Translations under genes and position numbers: made by a program
Assembly: GCA_037129695.1 (NCBI GenBank)
Contig: JBAXUL010000044.1
Coordinates: 1-31,221, forward strand
Direction: 5' to 3'
Source of the DNA: CAINVV01 sp037129695
GTDB lineage: Bacteria > Bacteroidota > Bacteroidia > Bacteroidales > Prolixibacteraceae
DNA: 31,221 bases
Notes under the pieces: model-generated
The model's input: only the letters and a program-made list of their open reading frames with translations
Databases searched by the model: none
Told to the model about the DNA's origin: nothing
Part shown: in pieces, positions 24,609 to 31,221 of the stretch
Position numbering within the stretch: position 1 is the stretch's first letter
Layout of the letters: each line of letters begins with the position of its first letter

Positions 24609-25697
24609 TTATTTTGAGGGAATTGAGTCGGTAGGTTGATAGGTATTGAGATACCATTCAATGGTCAATCTGACAACACTGTTGTAATTCATCACCCCTT
24701 CGTGAATCTTGTTGGTTTTGAGGTAGGCATTGTTGGCGGTAGTCTGTGCCTTGTCGAGAGATTCGTTTCGGAGTTCTTTCCAGTGGTTGCGTTGTGCCAT
24801 GATGTCGGCCATGGCTTTCTTGTCGAATCTTTTGAGAAATTCCTTGATCGCCTCGTGGTGGGTTGGATCGCTAAAAAAGTACTGAAGCAACTGGATATTG
24901 GCCGAATATTTCAACCGCTTGTCGCTGCTTGTGTTGCAGATATACCAGGCCATGAAATTCGCTTCAGCCTCTCCTGAGATCCCAAACTGATGAGCTTTCT
25001 CGTGGGCAAGTACGAATGGATATTCAGTAGGCAGCAATTCGCCGTTCAAATGCACTTCATTGAAAAACGGACCGAAATATCCGCTCACCCCTGACTTGGC
25101 AAAAAACCAGGTAAAAAGCATGGTCTTCGGACGTCTGCTGCCATTGGGGTAATTGTACCCGAATCCTGCTGCGTGATCCTTGTAGGAAGCCTCAATCAGG
25201 CTGTCAATGGCCGGATAATCGGCATGGGTAATTTCCACCCTGCTGTTGTTCGCGTTGGAAATCAGTGAATCCAGAACAGTGGGAAACATGTCTTTTTTCT
25301 CGATGTGCCGGGTCCATCTGAGCCGTTCCTCGATGGGTTGTCTGAAATAGTTGAATCCCCACGACCAATAGAAAAATGCATAAAGCAGGGCTGCTATCTG
25401 AAGCATGCGCAGAAAGAATTTGCCGGCTTTCAGTTTCCGTGAGATCATGAGCCCAAACCCAACCAGGGCAAATACCACTACCAATGACCAGAACACATCC
25501 CAGAGGGAGAATGGAAACAGATTGCTCAATCCTGACAGGATCAAGGCAACGAAGGGATAGAGCCCTGTGGAATAACTGCTTTCGATCCAATCAGGATGCT
25601 CGGAACCTTTTTCAACCAGAAAAAAAGTTAGGACTGCGATCAAAAATGGCAACAGATTTTTAAGGATTTGGAAAGCGTTTTTCCGCTTCAGCATCAT
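24609..25697 (-). CDS. DUF3810 membrane protein with a HEXXH zinc-peptidase motif
   Basis: 362-aa inner-membrane protein. Three N-terminal membrane spans (about 12-30, 45-62 and 68-88) and a fourth at about 95-115 precede a soluble domain that contains FVLAHEKAHQFGISGEAEANF at about residue 228. HEKAH is a HEXXH zinc motif, and the downstream Glu in GEAEANF is well placed as third ligand, as in gluzincin-like peptidases. The family is annotated only as DUF3810; proteolytic activity is inference. It is divergent from xseA and shares a 158-nt intergenic region with it that carries promoter elements for both. Start ATG 25697 or 25694. Confidence 0.8.
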   Translation of the reverse strand: MMLKRKNAFQILKNLLPFLIAVLTFFLVEKGSEHPDWIESSYSTGLYPFVALILSGLSNLFPFSLWDVFWSLVVVFALVGFGLMISRKLKAGKFFLRMLQIAALLYAFFYWSWGFNYFRQPIEERLRWTRHIEKKDMFPTVLDSLISNANNSRVEITHADYPAIDSLIEASYKDHAAGFGYNYPNGSRRPKTMLFTWFFAKSGVSGYFGPFFNEVHLNGELLPTEYPFVLAHEKAHQFGISGEAEANFMAWYICNTSSDKRLKYSANIQLLQYFFSDPTHHEAIKEFLKRFDKKAMADIMAQRNHWKELRNESLDKAQTTANNAYLKTNKIHEGVMNYNSVVRLTIEWYLNTYQPTDSIPSK

Positions 25698-25722
25698 GGT
25701 AATTTATTTTAACTGTCTGCGC

Positions 25723-25755
25723 CAAAAGTAGCCAAAAAGAATTTTATACCACAAA
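25723..25755 (-). promoter_or_regulatory. Bacteroidetes-type promoter (-33/-7) for the DUF3810 gene
   Basis: Minus-strand TTTG (25755-25752), 21-nt spacer, TACTTTTG (25730-25723), then 25 nt to the start codon. Both boxes and the spacing fit the primary sigma factor consensus. Confidence 0.65.
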
Positions 25756-25765
25756 AAAATGCCCG

Positions 25766-25800
25766 TTTGTGTGGTATCTGATCCTCATTGCTTAACTTTG
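25766..25800 (+). promoter_or_regulatory. Bacteroidetes-type promoter (-33/-7) for xseA
   Basis: TTTG (25766-25769), 23-nt spacer, TAACTTTG (25793-25800), then a leader of about 50 nt to ATG 25856. The spacer is slightly long. Confidence 0.6.
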
Positions 25801-25855
25801 GGATAAAGTATCCCGAAAGGAACAGGGAAAGTAGTTTAAGCACGAACTTGATACC

Positions 25856-27316
25856 ATGAACGAAAGATTTAGTCTGTCAGAACTCAACGGTGAGGTAAAA
25901 AAAGTGCTGTCAGCCAATTTTACAGCGCCTGTTTGGGTGATTGGAGAGATTTCTGAGATCAATGTTCATTCCAACGGACATTGTTACCTGACGCTGATTG
26001 AAAAGAGCGATTCTGAAGACCGGATTGTTGCTCAGGCCCGCGCCACCATTTGGTCCTATACCTTCAGGATGCTCCGGCCCTATTTTGAAACAACAACCGG
26101 ACAGCAACTGACTGATGGGATCAAAGTCCTTCTTCAGGTATCCGTAGAATTTCATGAATTATATGGATTTTCACTCAATGTCAGAAATATTGATCCTACC
26201 TATACCCTGGGTGATCAGGCGAGGAAGCGTCTTGAGATTATCCGGCGTCTTACTGACGAAGGGGTAATTACCATGAACAAGGAGCTGGATCTGCCGCTTG
26301 TCCCCCAGAAAATAGCCGTCATTTCCTCTCCTTCCGCTGCCGGATACGGGGATTTCATGGAGCAACTGACAAATAATTCGCACGGGATCCGTTTTTATAC
26401 CTGTCTTTTCCCGGCAGTCATGCAGGGTAACCAGGCGGAACAATCCATTGTGGATGCGCTTGACAGAATTTATCCTTATGAAGATTTTTTTGACCTCGTG
26501 GTGATTATTCGGGGAGGAGGTTCTCAGGTTGATCTGAGTTGTTTTGACAATTACAACATGGCCTACCATGTGACTCAGTTTCCTCTGCCGGTACTGACTG
26601 GGATTGGTCATGAGAAAGATGATTCGATCGTTGATTTGGTCGCCCATACCAGACTGAAAACACCGACGGCTGTGGCCGAATTTATCCTGAACGGCGTGAT
26701 TGCCTTCGAGGAACGGGTAAACCTCTTGGAGCAGGAGGCCATCGAAATGGTGGAAACTCGAATGGAGGAGGAGCAAAGCAGGTTGGATCAATTGACCCGG
26801 GAGATATCACATCTGGTCAGGAATAATCTAGGACAGAGGAAAAATGAACTCATGCAGTTGACCTGGAAGTTCCGGCAGGAGGTCAGACTGTCGCTTCAGG
26901 ATAGTGAAAATCTTTTGGAGAAAAAACTTCAAAAAACAGGCTTCCTCGTCCATCATTATCTTTTCGTGAGACAGCAAAAAATTACGAGGGCACAATTTCA
27001 GCTTGATGTTGCCATTCCCAGGAGCATCGTCATCAAAAAGCAACGGTTGGATGGGTTTCTTGAAAAAGTGCAATGGTTGTCGCAAAAACAATTGGAAAAT
27101 CAAAGGCACAGGGTAGACATTGCAGCTCAAAAAGGGGTGCTGACTGATCCGGCCAACATTCTGAAAAAAGGTTATTCCATAACAAGTTACAACGGAAAAC
27201 TGGTCAAAGACCTTTCCGTTTTGAAAAATGAAGAGATCATAGAAACGCAGTTTTATATAGGTTCATTGCGGAGTAAAATAACTGAAATTAAAAAACAAGA
27301 TAAAAATGACAATTAA
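25856..27316 (+). CDS. xseA: Exodeoxyribonuclease VII large subunit
   Basis: Catalytic subunit of the single-strand-specific exonuclease VII, used in mismatch repair and DNA damage tolerance; cytosolic. The 486-aa protein has an N-terminal OB fold (FSLSELNGEVKKVLSANF, VWVIGEISEINVHSNGHCYLTL). The catalytic domain contains KIAVISSPSAAGYGDF, DLVVIIRGGGSQVDLSCFD, GIGHEKDDSIVDLVAH and RLKTPTAVAEFIL, followed by a long coiled coil (about 290-410) and a C-terminal segment with ILKKGYSITSYNGKLV. It overlaps xseB by 11 nt, indicating translational coupling. Confidence 0.97.
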   Translation: MNERFSLSELNGEVKKVLSANFTAPVWVIGEISEINVHSNGHCYLTLIEKSDSEDRIVAQARATIWSYTFRMLRPYFETTTGQQLTDGIKVLLQVSVEFHELYGFSLNVRNIDPTYTLGDQARKRLEIIRRLTDEGVITMNKELDLPLVPQKIAVISSPSAAGYGDFMEQLTNNSHGIRFYTCLFPAVMQGNQAEQSIVDALDRIYPYEDFFDLVVIIRGGGSQVDLSCFDNYNMAYHVTQFPLPVLTGIGHEKDDSIVDLVAHTRLKTPTAVAEFILNGVIAFEERVNLLEQEAIEMVETRMEEEQSRLDQLTREISHLVRNNLGQRKNELMQLTWKFRQEVRLSLQDSENLLEKKLQKTGFLVHHYLFVRQQKITRAQFQLDVAIPRSIVIKKQRLDGFLEKVQWLSQKQLENQRHRVDIAAQKGVLTDPANILKKGYSITSYNGKLVKDLSVLKNEEIIETQFYIGSLRSKITEIKKQDKNDN

Positions 27317-27512
27317 AAAAGGGCTATCCTACAAAGAAGCAATCAGCGAAATTGAAGAAATTCTGGAGCAGATCGAAAACGAGGAACCTGATGTAGATCA
27401 GCTGTCTGAAAAGGTTAAAAGGCTTTCCTCACTTGTTTCATTGTGCAGAGAGAAACTTCATCATACGGAAGATGAGATTGAAAAAATTCTAAAAGAGATA
27501 GAGAAGAGCTAG
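27306..27512 (+). CDS. xseB: Exodeoxyribonuclease VII small subunit
   Basis: 68-aa helical subunit that binds the coiled coil of XseA. The sequence SYKEAISEIEEILEQIENEE, followed by DVDQLSEKVKRLSSLVSLCR and a charged C-terminal helix, is the standard XseB pattern. The start codon overlaps the end of xseA. Confidence 0.95.
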   Translation: MTIKKGLSYKEAISEIEEILEQIENEEPDVDQLSEKVKRLSSLVSLCREKLHHTEDEIEKILKEIEKS

Positions 27513-27714
27513 TACTTAAAAAAACTAAATAGTAGCTATTTATTTGAAAAATTCTATTTATAATTGTAGTAGAATTGATATTCTTTTAGTTGATCTCACA
27601 ATTAGTTATCATGTAAGATAGACCTGATTATGAAGCCAATGAATTTTGGGTTGGTTTCTTAATCCTCCCTTATTATCTGGATTCAATTTTTTAAGTAAAA
27701 AACAAAATTATTTA

Positions 27715-28494
27715 ATGATGAAAGATAAAAAAATGGCAGAATCTAAAATTGATTTCTCATTCGAAAATTTACATTTTTCGTGTGCAGGTGACAACGACTG
27801 GGTAGAAAAACAGTTGAACAATGTACTCAACAGGATTCCGGCACTTCTTTCCATCCATAGAAAGGGTGAAAATATGGTAGAAGACGTGATTGAAGTAAAA
27901 GCCGAAGATGAGAGGGAGGTAACTGAAAATGCTCCTGAATCAAAATTTAGGGCAGGGAAGGGTCTCAGGGACGGCATCCGATCTAAGCAGCCTGGAACTG
28001 TTAAAGTACCTAAAGAAAAAATAGCCAAAGGCACCAAAATTAAAGTAGCTAAAACTCCAAAGATAGCGAAGGCGCCTAAAATTAAAGATGAAAAGGCACC
28101 AGAATCATCCGGTTCGGTTGAACCCGTGAAATTGGTTAAGAAACGCGGGTTTGTTTTGAAGTCTGCAGCCACAAAGAAAGAGGTTAAGAAAAAGACCTCC
28201 AGGGTTAAACCTGCCGGCGAAACAATTGATTCTCCACTTTACCAGTTTCTGACTGAGCAAAAGGTCGTTTACAACCAGGTGCGCAAATTTCTGGCCACAG
28301 CTGTATTTCTTGCGAGGAATAACAATGTATCAAAACTCTCTACCCCAATGATTTCGAAGGCATTAAAATCCTACGGAATCGAAAAATTGCAGAATGCCAG
28401 CGATTGTCTCAACAAAAATGAGAAAAAGGGATATTGCATCAAAGTAGGCAAAGAGTTCACGATCACTGAAAATGGATATCTTTCCATGTTGTGA
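27715..28494 (+). CDS. Uncharacterised protein: N-terminal conserved domain, Lys/Pro/Ala-rich linker, C-terminal winged-helix-like domain
   Basis: 259 aa from ATG 27715; in-frame ATGs at 27718 and 27733 are alternatives, and an upstream TTG is unlikely. Three parts are visible. Residues about 10-45 (IDFSFENLHFSCAGDNDWVE, then a helix) resemble a small alpha/beta domain with a GDxxWV motif found in many uncharacterised bacterial proteins. Residues about 65-175 are a basic, low-complexity linker with KxxK-xPKI units (KVAKTPKIAKAPKIKDEKAP), like the tails of bacterial histone H1-like proteins. Residues about 180-259 (YNQVRKFLATAVFLARNNN, MISKALKSYGIEKLQNASDC, KKGYCIKVGKEFTITENGYLSML) look like a winged helix. 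A DNA-binding or nucleoid-associated role is inference. It lies 200 nt after xseB, with its own upstream gap. Confidence 0.7.
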   Translation: MMKDKKMAESKIDFSFENLHFSCAGDNDWVEKQLNNVLNRIPALLSIHRKGENMVEDVIEVKAEDEREVTENAPESKFRAGKGLRDGIRSKQPGTVKVPKEKIAKGTKIKVAKTPKIAKAPKIKDEKAPESSGSVEPVKLVKKRGFVLKSAATKKEVKKKTSRVKPAGETIDSPLYQFLTEQKVVYNQVRKFLATAVFLARNNNVSKLSTPMISKALKSYGIEKLQNASDCLNKNEKKGYCIKVGKEFTITENGYLSML

Positions 28495-28503
28495 TTTTTT
28501 TTC

Positions 28504-30909
28504 CTAGAATTCAATAGACATACCAAGAAGATAGCTTATTCCTGCCTGTGGGAAAAGGCCGTCTTCTTTTTGTCTGGTACCCTCTGAATAATAGGAATAT
28601 ACCCAGCCATTCGATTCGTATTTTTCGTTGAGTAGATTGTTAATGGTGGCATAAAATGTCCATCTTTTCACTAATTTCTGTGGAAGCGTATAGTCAAATT
28701 TTAAATTATTGACGAAATAGGCATTCAAAGAGCGATCGGTGCTTGAAGTATTGTCCAGATATTGCCGGCTGACATAGTTCGACTGAAAATTGATGGTCAA
28801 TTGTTGGTGTGCCTGCCATGAAAGATTGCTTCCTGCCACAAGTGACGGTGAAAAGGCGATGTCTGTTTTACCGAGATCATGAGTGAATTGATCTCCCCAA
28901 TTGTCCCAATCATCGACATATTCTACGAAATCTTTGATTTTATTGGTACTGAGAGTGACATGGTGTTCCCATGTCAGATTTTTTAAGAGAGCGAGCTTTC
29001 CTGTAAATTCGACTCCCATCCGGTAGCTTTTTGGCACATTGGTCATGATGGCAGAACCGACGTCATTGATCCTTCCGGTAAGGATCAGTTGATCAAGGTA
29101 GCGCATATCGTAAAGGTTGATTGCCACGCTGTATTTGTTGAATATCCCTTTGTATCCCAGTTCAAAATCGTGCAGGGTCTCCTGTGTTGGCGCAGGTTTA
29201 GTTGGGTCTGCGTCCGTATAATTGCTTCGGTTGGGTTCTCTGTGTCCGTTTCCATAAGAGAAGTAGAAGCTTTGTCTAGTGTTAATGGTATAATAAAGGC
29301 CTGCTTTTGGATTAAAGAAATCAAACAAATGGGATTGTGTGAGGTCTCTTAAATTGTCATCCACTCCGTCTATCCTGTAATCAATATGACGGTATTGGGC
29401 ATCTGCATATACGGATAGCCCTGACGAAAGCTGATAATTGAGTTTGGCGAAAACGTTGAAGTCTTTTTTTGTCCCCTGCGATCTGTACCACTCGTGGTTG
29501 ATGGGATTATTCCCGTAATACTGTGCCCAAATCACCTTGCCGAAATTGTCTCCGGAATAGATGTTCCAGGCAGAACCGACAATCAGTTCCGTTTTGTTTT
29601 CCTTGTAATTGAAAGACCCTATGGCTCCATAAAAATCGTTGTCCAACCATTTTCTTCTCACAAGATCAGTTTCAAGTAAAACATTGGACCCAACGGTGAC
29701 CGGATTCATCAGATAATCTCCCGGCGCCTGATTCTGCCTGTACTCCTCGTAATAACCCCTGCCGTAGGTGTAGTGCAGAGAGAAGTTGGCGCTGAACCTG
29801 TTGTCGAACTGGTGGGTGTAATGCAACTGGTAATGATCCTGCTGGTAATTGTCGGTTTCATTGTCATAAAAGGAGATTTCTCCGTCTTTGCCGTAAATAA
29901 TGCCCGCAGGGTTATAGGTCCGGTCGGTCTCTATCATGGCAGATGAAACTCCGTACCATGCCTGGTATGTTTTTTCTTTTCCGGAGAAGAAAATGGCTTT
30001 CAGCAAGGATTCTTCTGTCAGGTAAGTTCCCGTCAAATAAAAGGAATGAAGGTCGCTGGCTCCGCGATCAACATAGCCATCGGAATTGATTTTTGACAAC
30101 CGGGCCTCTACGATGAATTTTCCATCCAGAAGGCCGGAGCCGACGGTAACCGTATTTTTCAGGGTTCTGAAACTTCCGGCCATCGTATTCCAGTCCGCAT
30201 AACTTTTCTGGCTCAGGTTGCTGGTCTGAACGTTGACGGTGCCCCCGAATGCCCCCGCACCATTGGTCGAACTGCCTACTCCTCGTTGTACCTGTATATT
30301 TTCTGTTGAAGAAGCAAAATCAGGCAGATCAACAAAATAGACGGAGTGGGATTCTGCGTCGTTCAATGGAATTCCGTTTACTGTCATGTTGATCCGGTTG
30401 GCATCACTTCCCCTGATTCTGAAATTGGTGTACCCAACACCTGTTCCGGCATCCGAAGTAGCGACCAAAGATGGGGTCATACTTAATAGATAGGGCAAAT
30501 CCTGACCTGAGTGTTTTTCGGCATTATGGCTGATATCCAGATTGGTATAGGCCATTGGGGTCTTGTTCCCCGCCCGGGTGGCAGATACGATCACATCCTC
30601 TGTCAGTATGTCCGCAGTTTCCAGCGTGACAGTCACCTGGTTGATACCCTTGTTTAGATTTACCTTAGATTTCCAGGTATGGTAACCAACATATGAAACC
30701 ATCAGTGAACACTGATTTCCGGTCAATCCGTCGAATTTAAACTGGCCGTTTCCGTCTGAGGCAAGGACTTTGCCAGTATTTTCAATTTGAATGGTGGCTC
30801 CGGGTAATGTCTCACCTGTTGGATTAAGTACTCTGCCTTGCAAACTGGATTGTGCGGAAATTTGTCCGGCAGAAATCAGGAAAAGGAGGACAAGTATTAT
30901 GTTCTTCAT
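28504..30909 (-). CDS. TonB-dependent outer membrane receptor, probable thiamin transporter (TPP-riboswitch controlled)
   Basis: 801-aa outer-membrane active transporter. The signal peptide ends ISA|QSS. A carboxypeptidase-regulatory-like domain (about 20-95, GRVLNPTGETLPGATIQIE) precedes the TonB box/plug (about 100-230: EDVIVSATRAGNKTPMAYTN, YTNFRIRGSDANRINMTVNG, VQRGVGSSTNGAGAFGGTVN) and a 22-strand-type barrel that ends in Phe (YLLGMSIEF). A TPP aptamer lies in its leader, so the gene should be shut down when thiamin pyrophosphate is plentiful; uptake of thiamin or a precursor is the likely role, as for riboswitch-linked receptors in Bacteroides. No SusD partner is adjacent. The stop is 9 nt from that of the convergent winged-helix gene. 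Confidence 0.93.
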   Translation of the reverse strand: MKNIILVLLFLISAGQISAQSSLQGRVLNPTGETLPGATIQIENTGKVLASDGNGQFKFDGLTGNQCSLMVSYVGYHTWKSKVNLNKGINQVTVTLETADILTEDVIVSATRAGNKTPMAYTNLDISHNAEKHSGQDLPYLLSMTPSLVATSDAGTGVGYTNFRIRGSDANRINMTVNGIPLNDAESHSVYFVDLPDFASSTENIQVQRGVGSSTNGAGAFGGTVNVQTSNLSQKSYADWNTMAGSFRTLKNTVTVGSGLLDGKFIVEARLSKINSDGYVDRGASDLHSFYLTGTYLTEESLLKAIFFSGKEKTYQAWYGVSSAMIETDRTYNPAGIIYGKDGEISFYDNETDNYQQDHYQLHYTHQFDNRFSANFSLHYTYGRGYYEEYRQNQAPGDYLMNPVTVGSNVLLETDLVRRKWLDNDFYGAIGSFNYKENKTELIVGSAWNIYSGDNFGKVIWAQYYGNNPINHEWYRSQGTKKDFNVFAKLNYQLSSGLSVYADAQYRHIDYRIDGVDDNLRDLTQSHLFDFFNPKAGLYYTINTRQSFYFSYGNGHREPNRSNYTDADPTKPAPTQETLHDFELGYKGIFNKYSVAINLYDMRYLDQLILTGRINDVGSAIMTNVPKSYRMGVEFTGKLALLKNLTWEHHVTLSTNKIKDFVEYVDDWDNWGDQFTHDLGKTDIAFSPSLVAGSNLSWQAHQQLTINFQSNYVSRQYLDNTSSTDRSLNAYFVNNLKFDYTLPQKLVKRWTFYATINNLLNEKYESNGWVYSYYSEGTRQKEDGLFPQAGISYLLGMSIEF

Positions 30910-30990
30910 TGCGTTGAATTAAATGAATGATAAGCAATAGTGGCAATGGAGACATATTCGGACGGAGACACTTTTGAAACGGAAATTTCA

Positions 30991-31062
30991 TGTTCCCTTT
31001 CCGGCATTACCCGGACAGGTTCGATGGGTTTGATCTCAGCCTGTATGTTTAAGGCACCCCTA
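30991..31062 (-). ncRNA. TPP riboswitch (THI element)
   Basis: Read on the minus strand, the conserved aptamer blocks occur in order: GGGGTGCC (31060-31053), GGCTGAGAT, ACCC, GAACCTG, CCGGGTAATGCCGG and AGGGAAC (ending 30991). The GCC/GGC stem and the CTGAGA thiamin-binding loop are intact. It begins a few nt after the -7 box and lies about 80 nt before the receptor start. No T-tract terminator follows the aptamer, so control is probably at translation initiation or by a structure I cannot define. Confidence 0.95.
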
Positions 31063-31070
31063 TTGAACTG

Positions 31071-31078
31071 CAAAGATA
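31071..31078 (-). promoter_or_regulatory. Bacteroidetes-type -7 promoter element for the riboswitch-TonB receptor transcript
   Basis: Minus-strand TATCTTTG immediately upstream of the TPP aptamer places the transcript start near 31064, so the RNA opens with the aptamer. The -33 box is not clear. Confidence 0.65.
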
Positions 31079-31167
31079 GAAAAAAATGATGAACGATGAA
31101 TAATGAATGTGTTTGCGTGATTATAAAAATTGGAATGGGCGAAAAATGTACGGGCAGGATAAGTGCT

Positions 31168-31186
31168 CCCTGAGCTTGTCGAAGGG
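31168..31186. repeat. Copy of a dispersed CCCTGAGCTTGTCGAAGGG-type repeat
   Basis: A 19-nt CCC...GGG element with the sequence CCCTGAGCTTGTCGAAGGG, a motif I recall as scattered between genes in many Bacteroidetes and other genomes. It lies about 90 nt upstream of the TonB receptor promoter. The rest of 31081-31221 shows nothing identifiable. Confidence 0.45.
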
Positions 31187-31221
31187 CAGACTGAAAGACT
31201 GTCGGACCAGGAGAGTGCAAT

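Noticed and set aside
30906..31220. Minus-strand 104-codon frame before the TonB receptor
   Set aside because: It reads straight through the TPP riboswitch and the promoter, so it is not a gene.

Overview
This window comes from a Bacteroidota genome, probably an anaerobic or facultatively anaerobic member near Bacteroidales/Marinilabiliales. Four things point there: several start-proximal promoters with the Bacteroidetes -7 box TAnnTTTG; a type IX secretion plug protein; a TonB-dependent receptor with an N-terminal carboxypeptidase-regulatory-like domain; and DUF3810, PepSY-like and YwqK/MORN-type secreted proteins. An oxygen-sensitive glycyl-radical enzyme with its activase indicates at least part-time anaerobic life. 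The order-level placement is inference.

Layout. (1) 1-2888: the 3' part of a HypD-type glycyl-radical dehydratase (trans-4-hydroxy-L-proline dehydratase by its active-site residues), overlapping its radical-SAM activase. (2) 2959-3740: a MntA/HepT-type toxin-antitoxin pair whose HepT half is broken by a TGA at a usual Trp position and has lost its catalytic His, followed by a possible transposase scrap. (3) 3822-6806, minus strand: an RluA-type pseudouridine synthase, panB and a DUF5009/HGSNAT-like membrane protein. (4) 7288-9198: dnaK, ending at a strong bidirectional terminator, then a COG4315 repeat lipoprotein. (5) 10596-17976: an RND export operon (TolC-like channel, lipoprotein adaptor, RND pump) followed on the same strand by an OmpR-type response regulator and a histidine kinase that plausibly control it. 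(6) 18160-21363: a small PepSY-like secreted protein, a T9SS plug protein and a MORN/YwqK-like secreted protein. (7) 21428-25697, minus strand: a secreted GH106-like alpha-L-rhamnosidase and a DUF3810 membrane protein with a HEXXH motif. (8) 25856-28494: xseA-xseB and an unusual lysine-rich protein with a C-terminal winged-helix-like domain. (9) 28504-31078, minus strand: a TonB-dependent receptor behind a TPP riboswitch, hence a likely thiamin importer.

Most of the window is ordinary housekeeping and envelope genes. The observations most worth following are: the activase, where an 11-bp palindromic repeat occurs three times in the same reading frame and one copy lies over the position of a missing iron-sulfur ligand; the decayed HepT; the adaptor without an alpha-helical hairpin paired with a pump that carries Glu where AcrB has its TM10 Lys; and the uncharacterised Lys-rich winged-helix protein. 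I did not find a clear multi-gene system that is wholly new. No tRNA, rRNA, CRISPR array, intact insertion sequence or prophage was seen.
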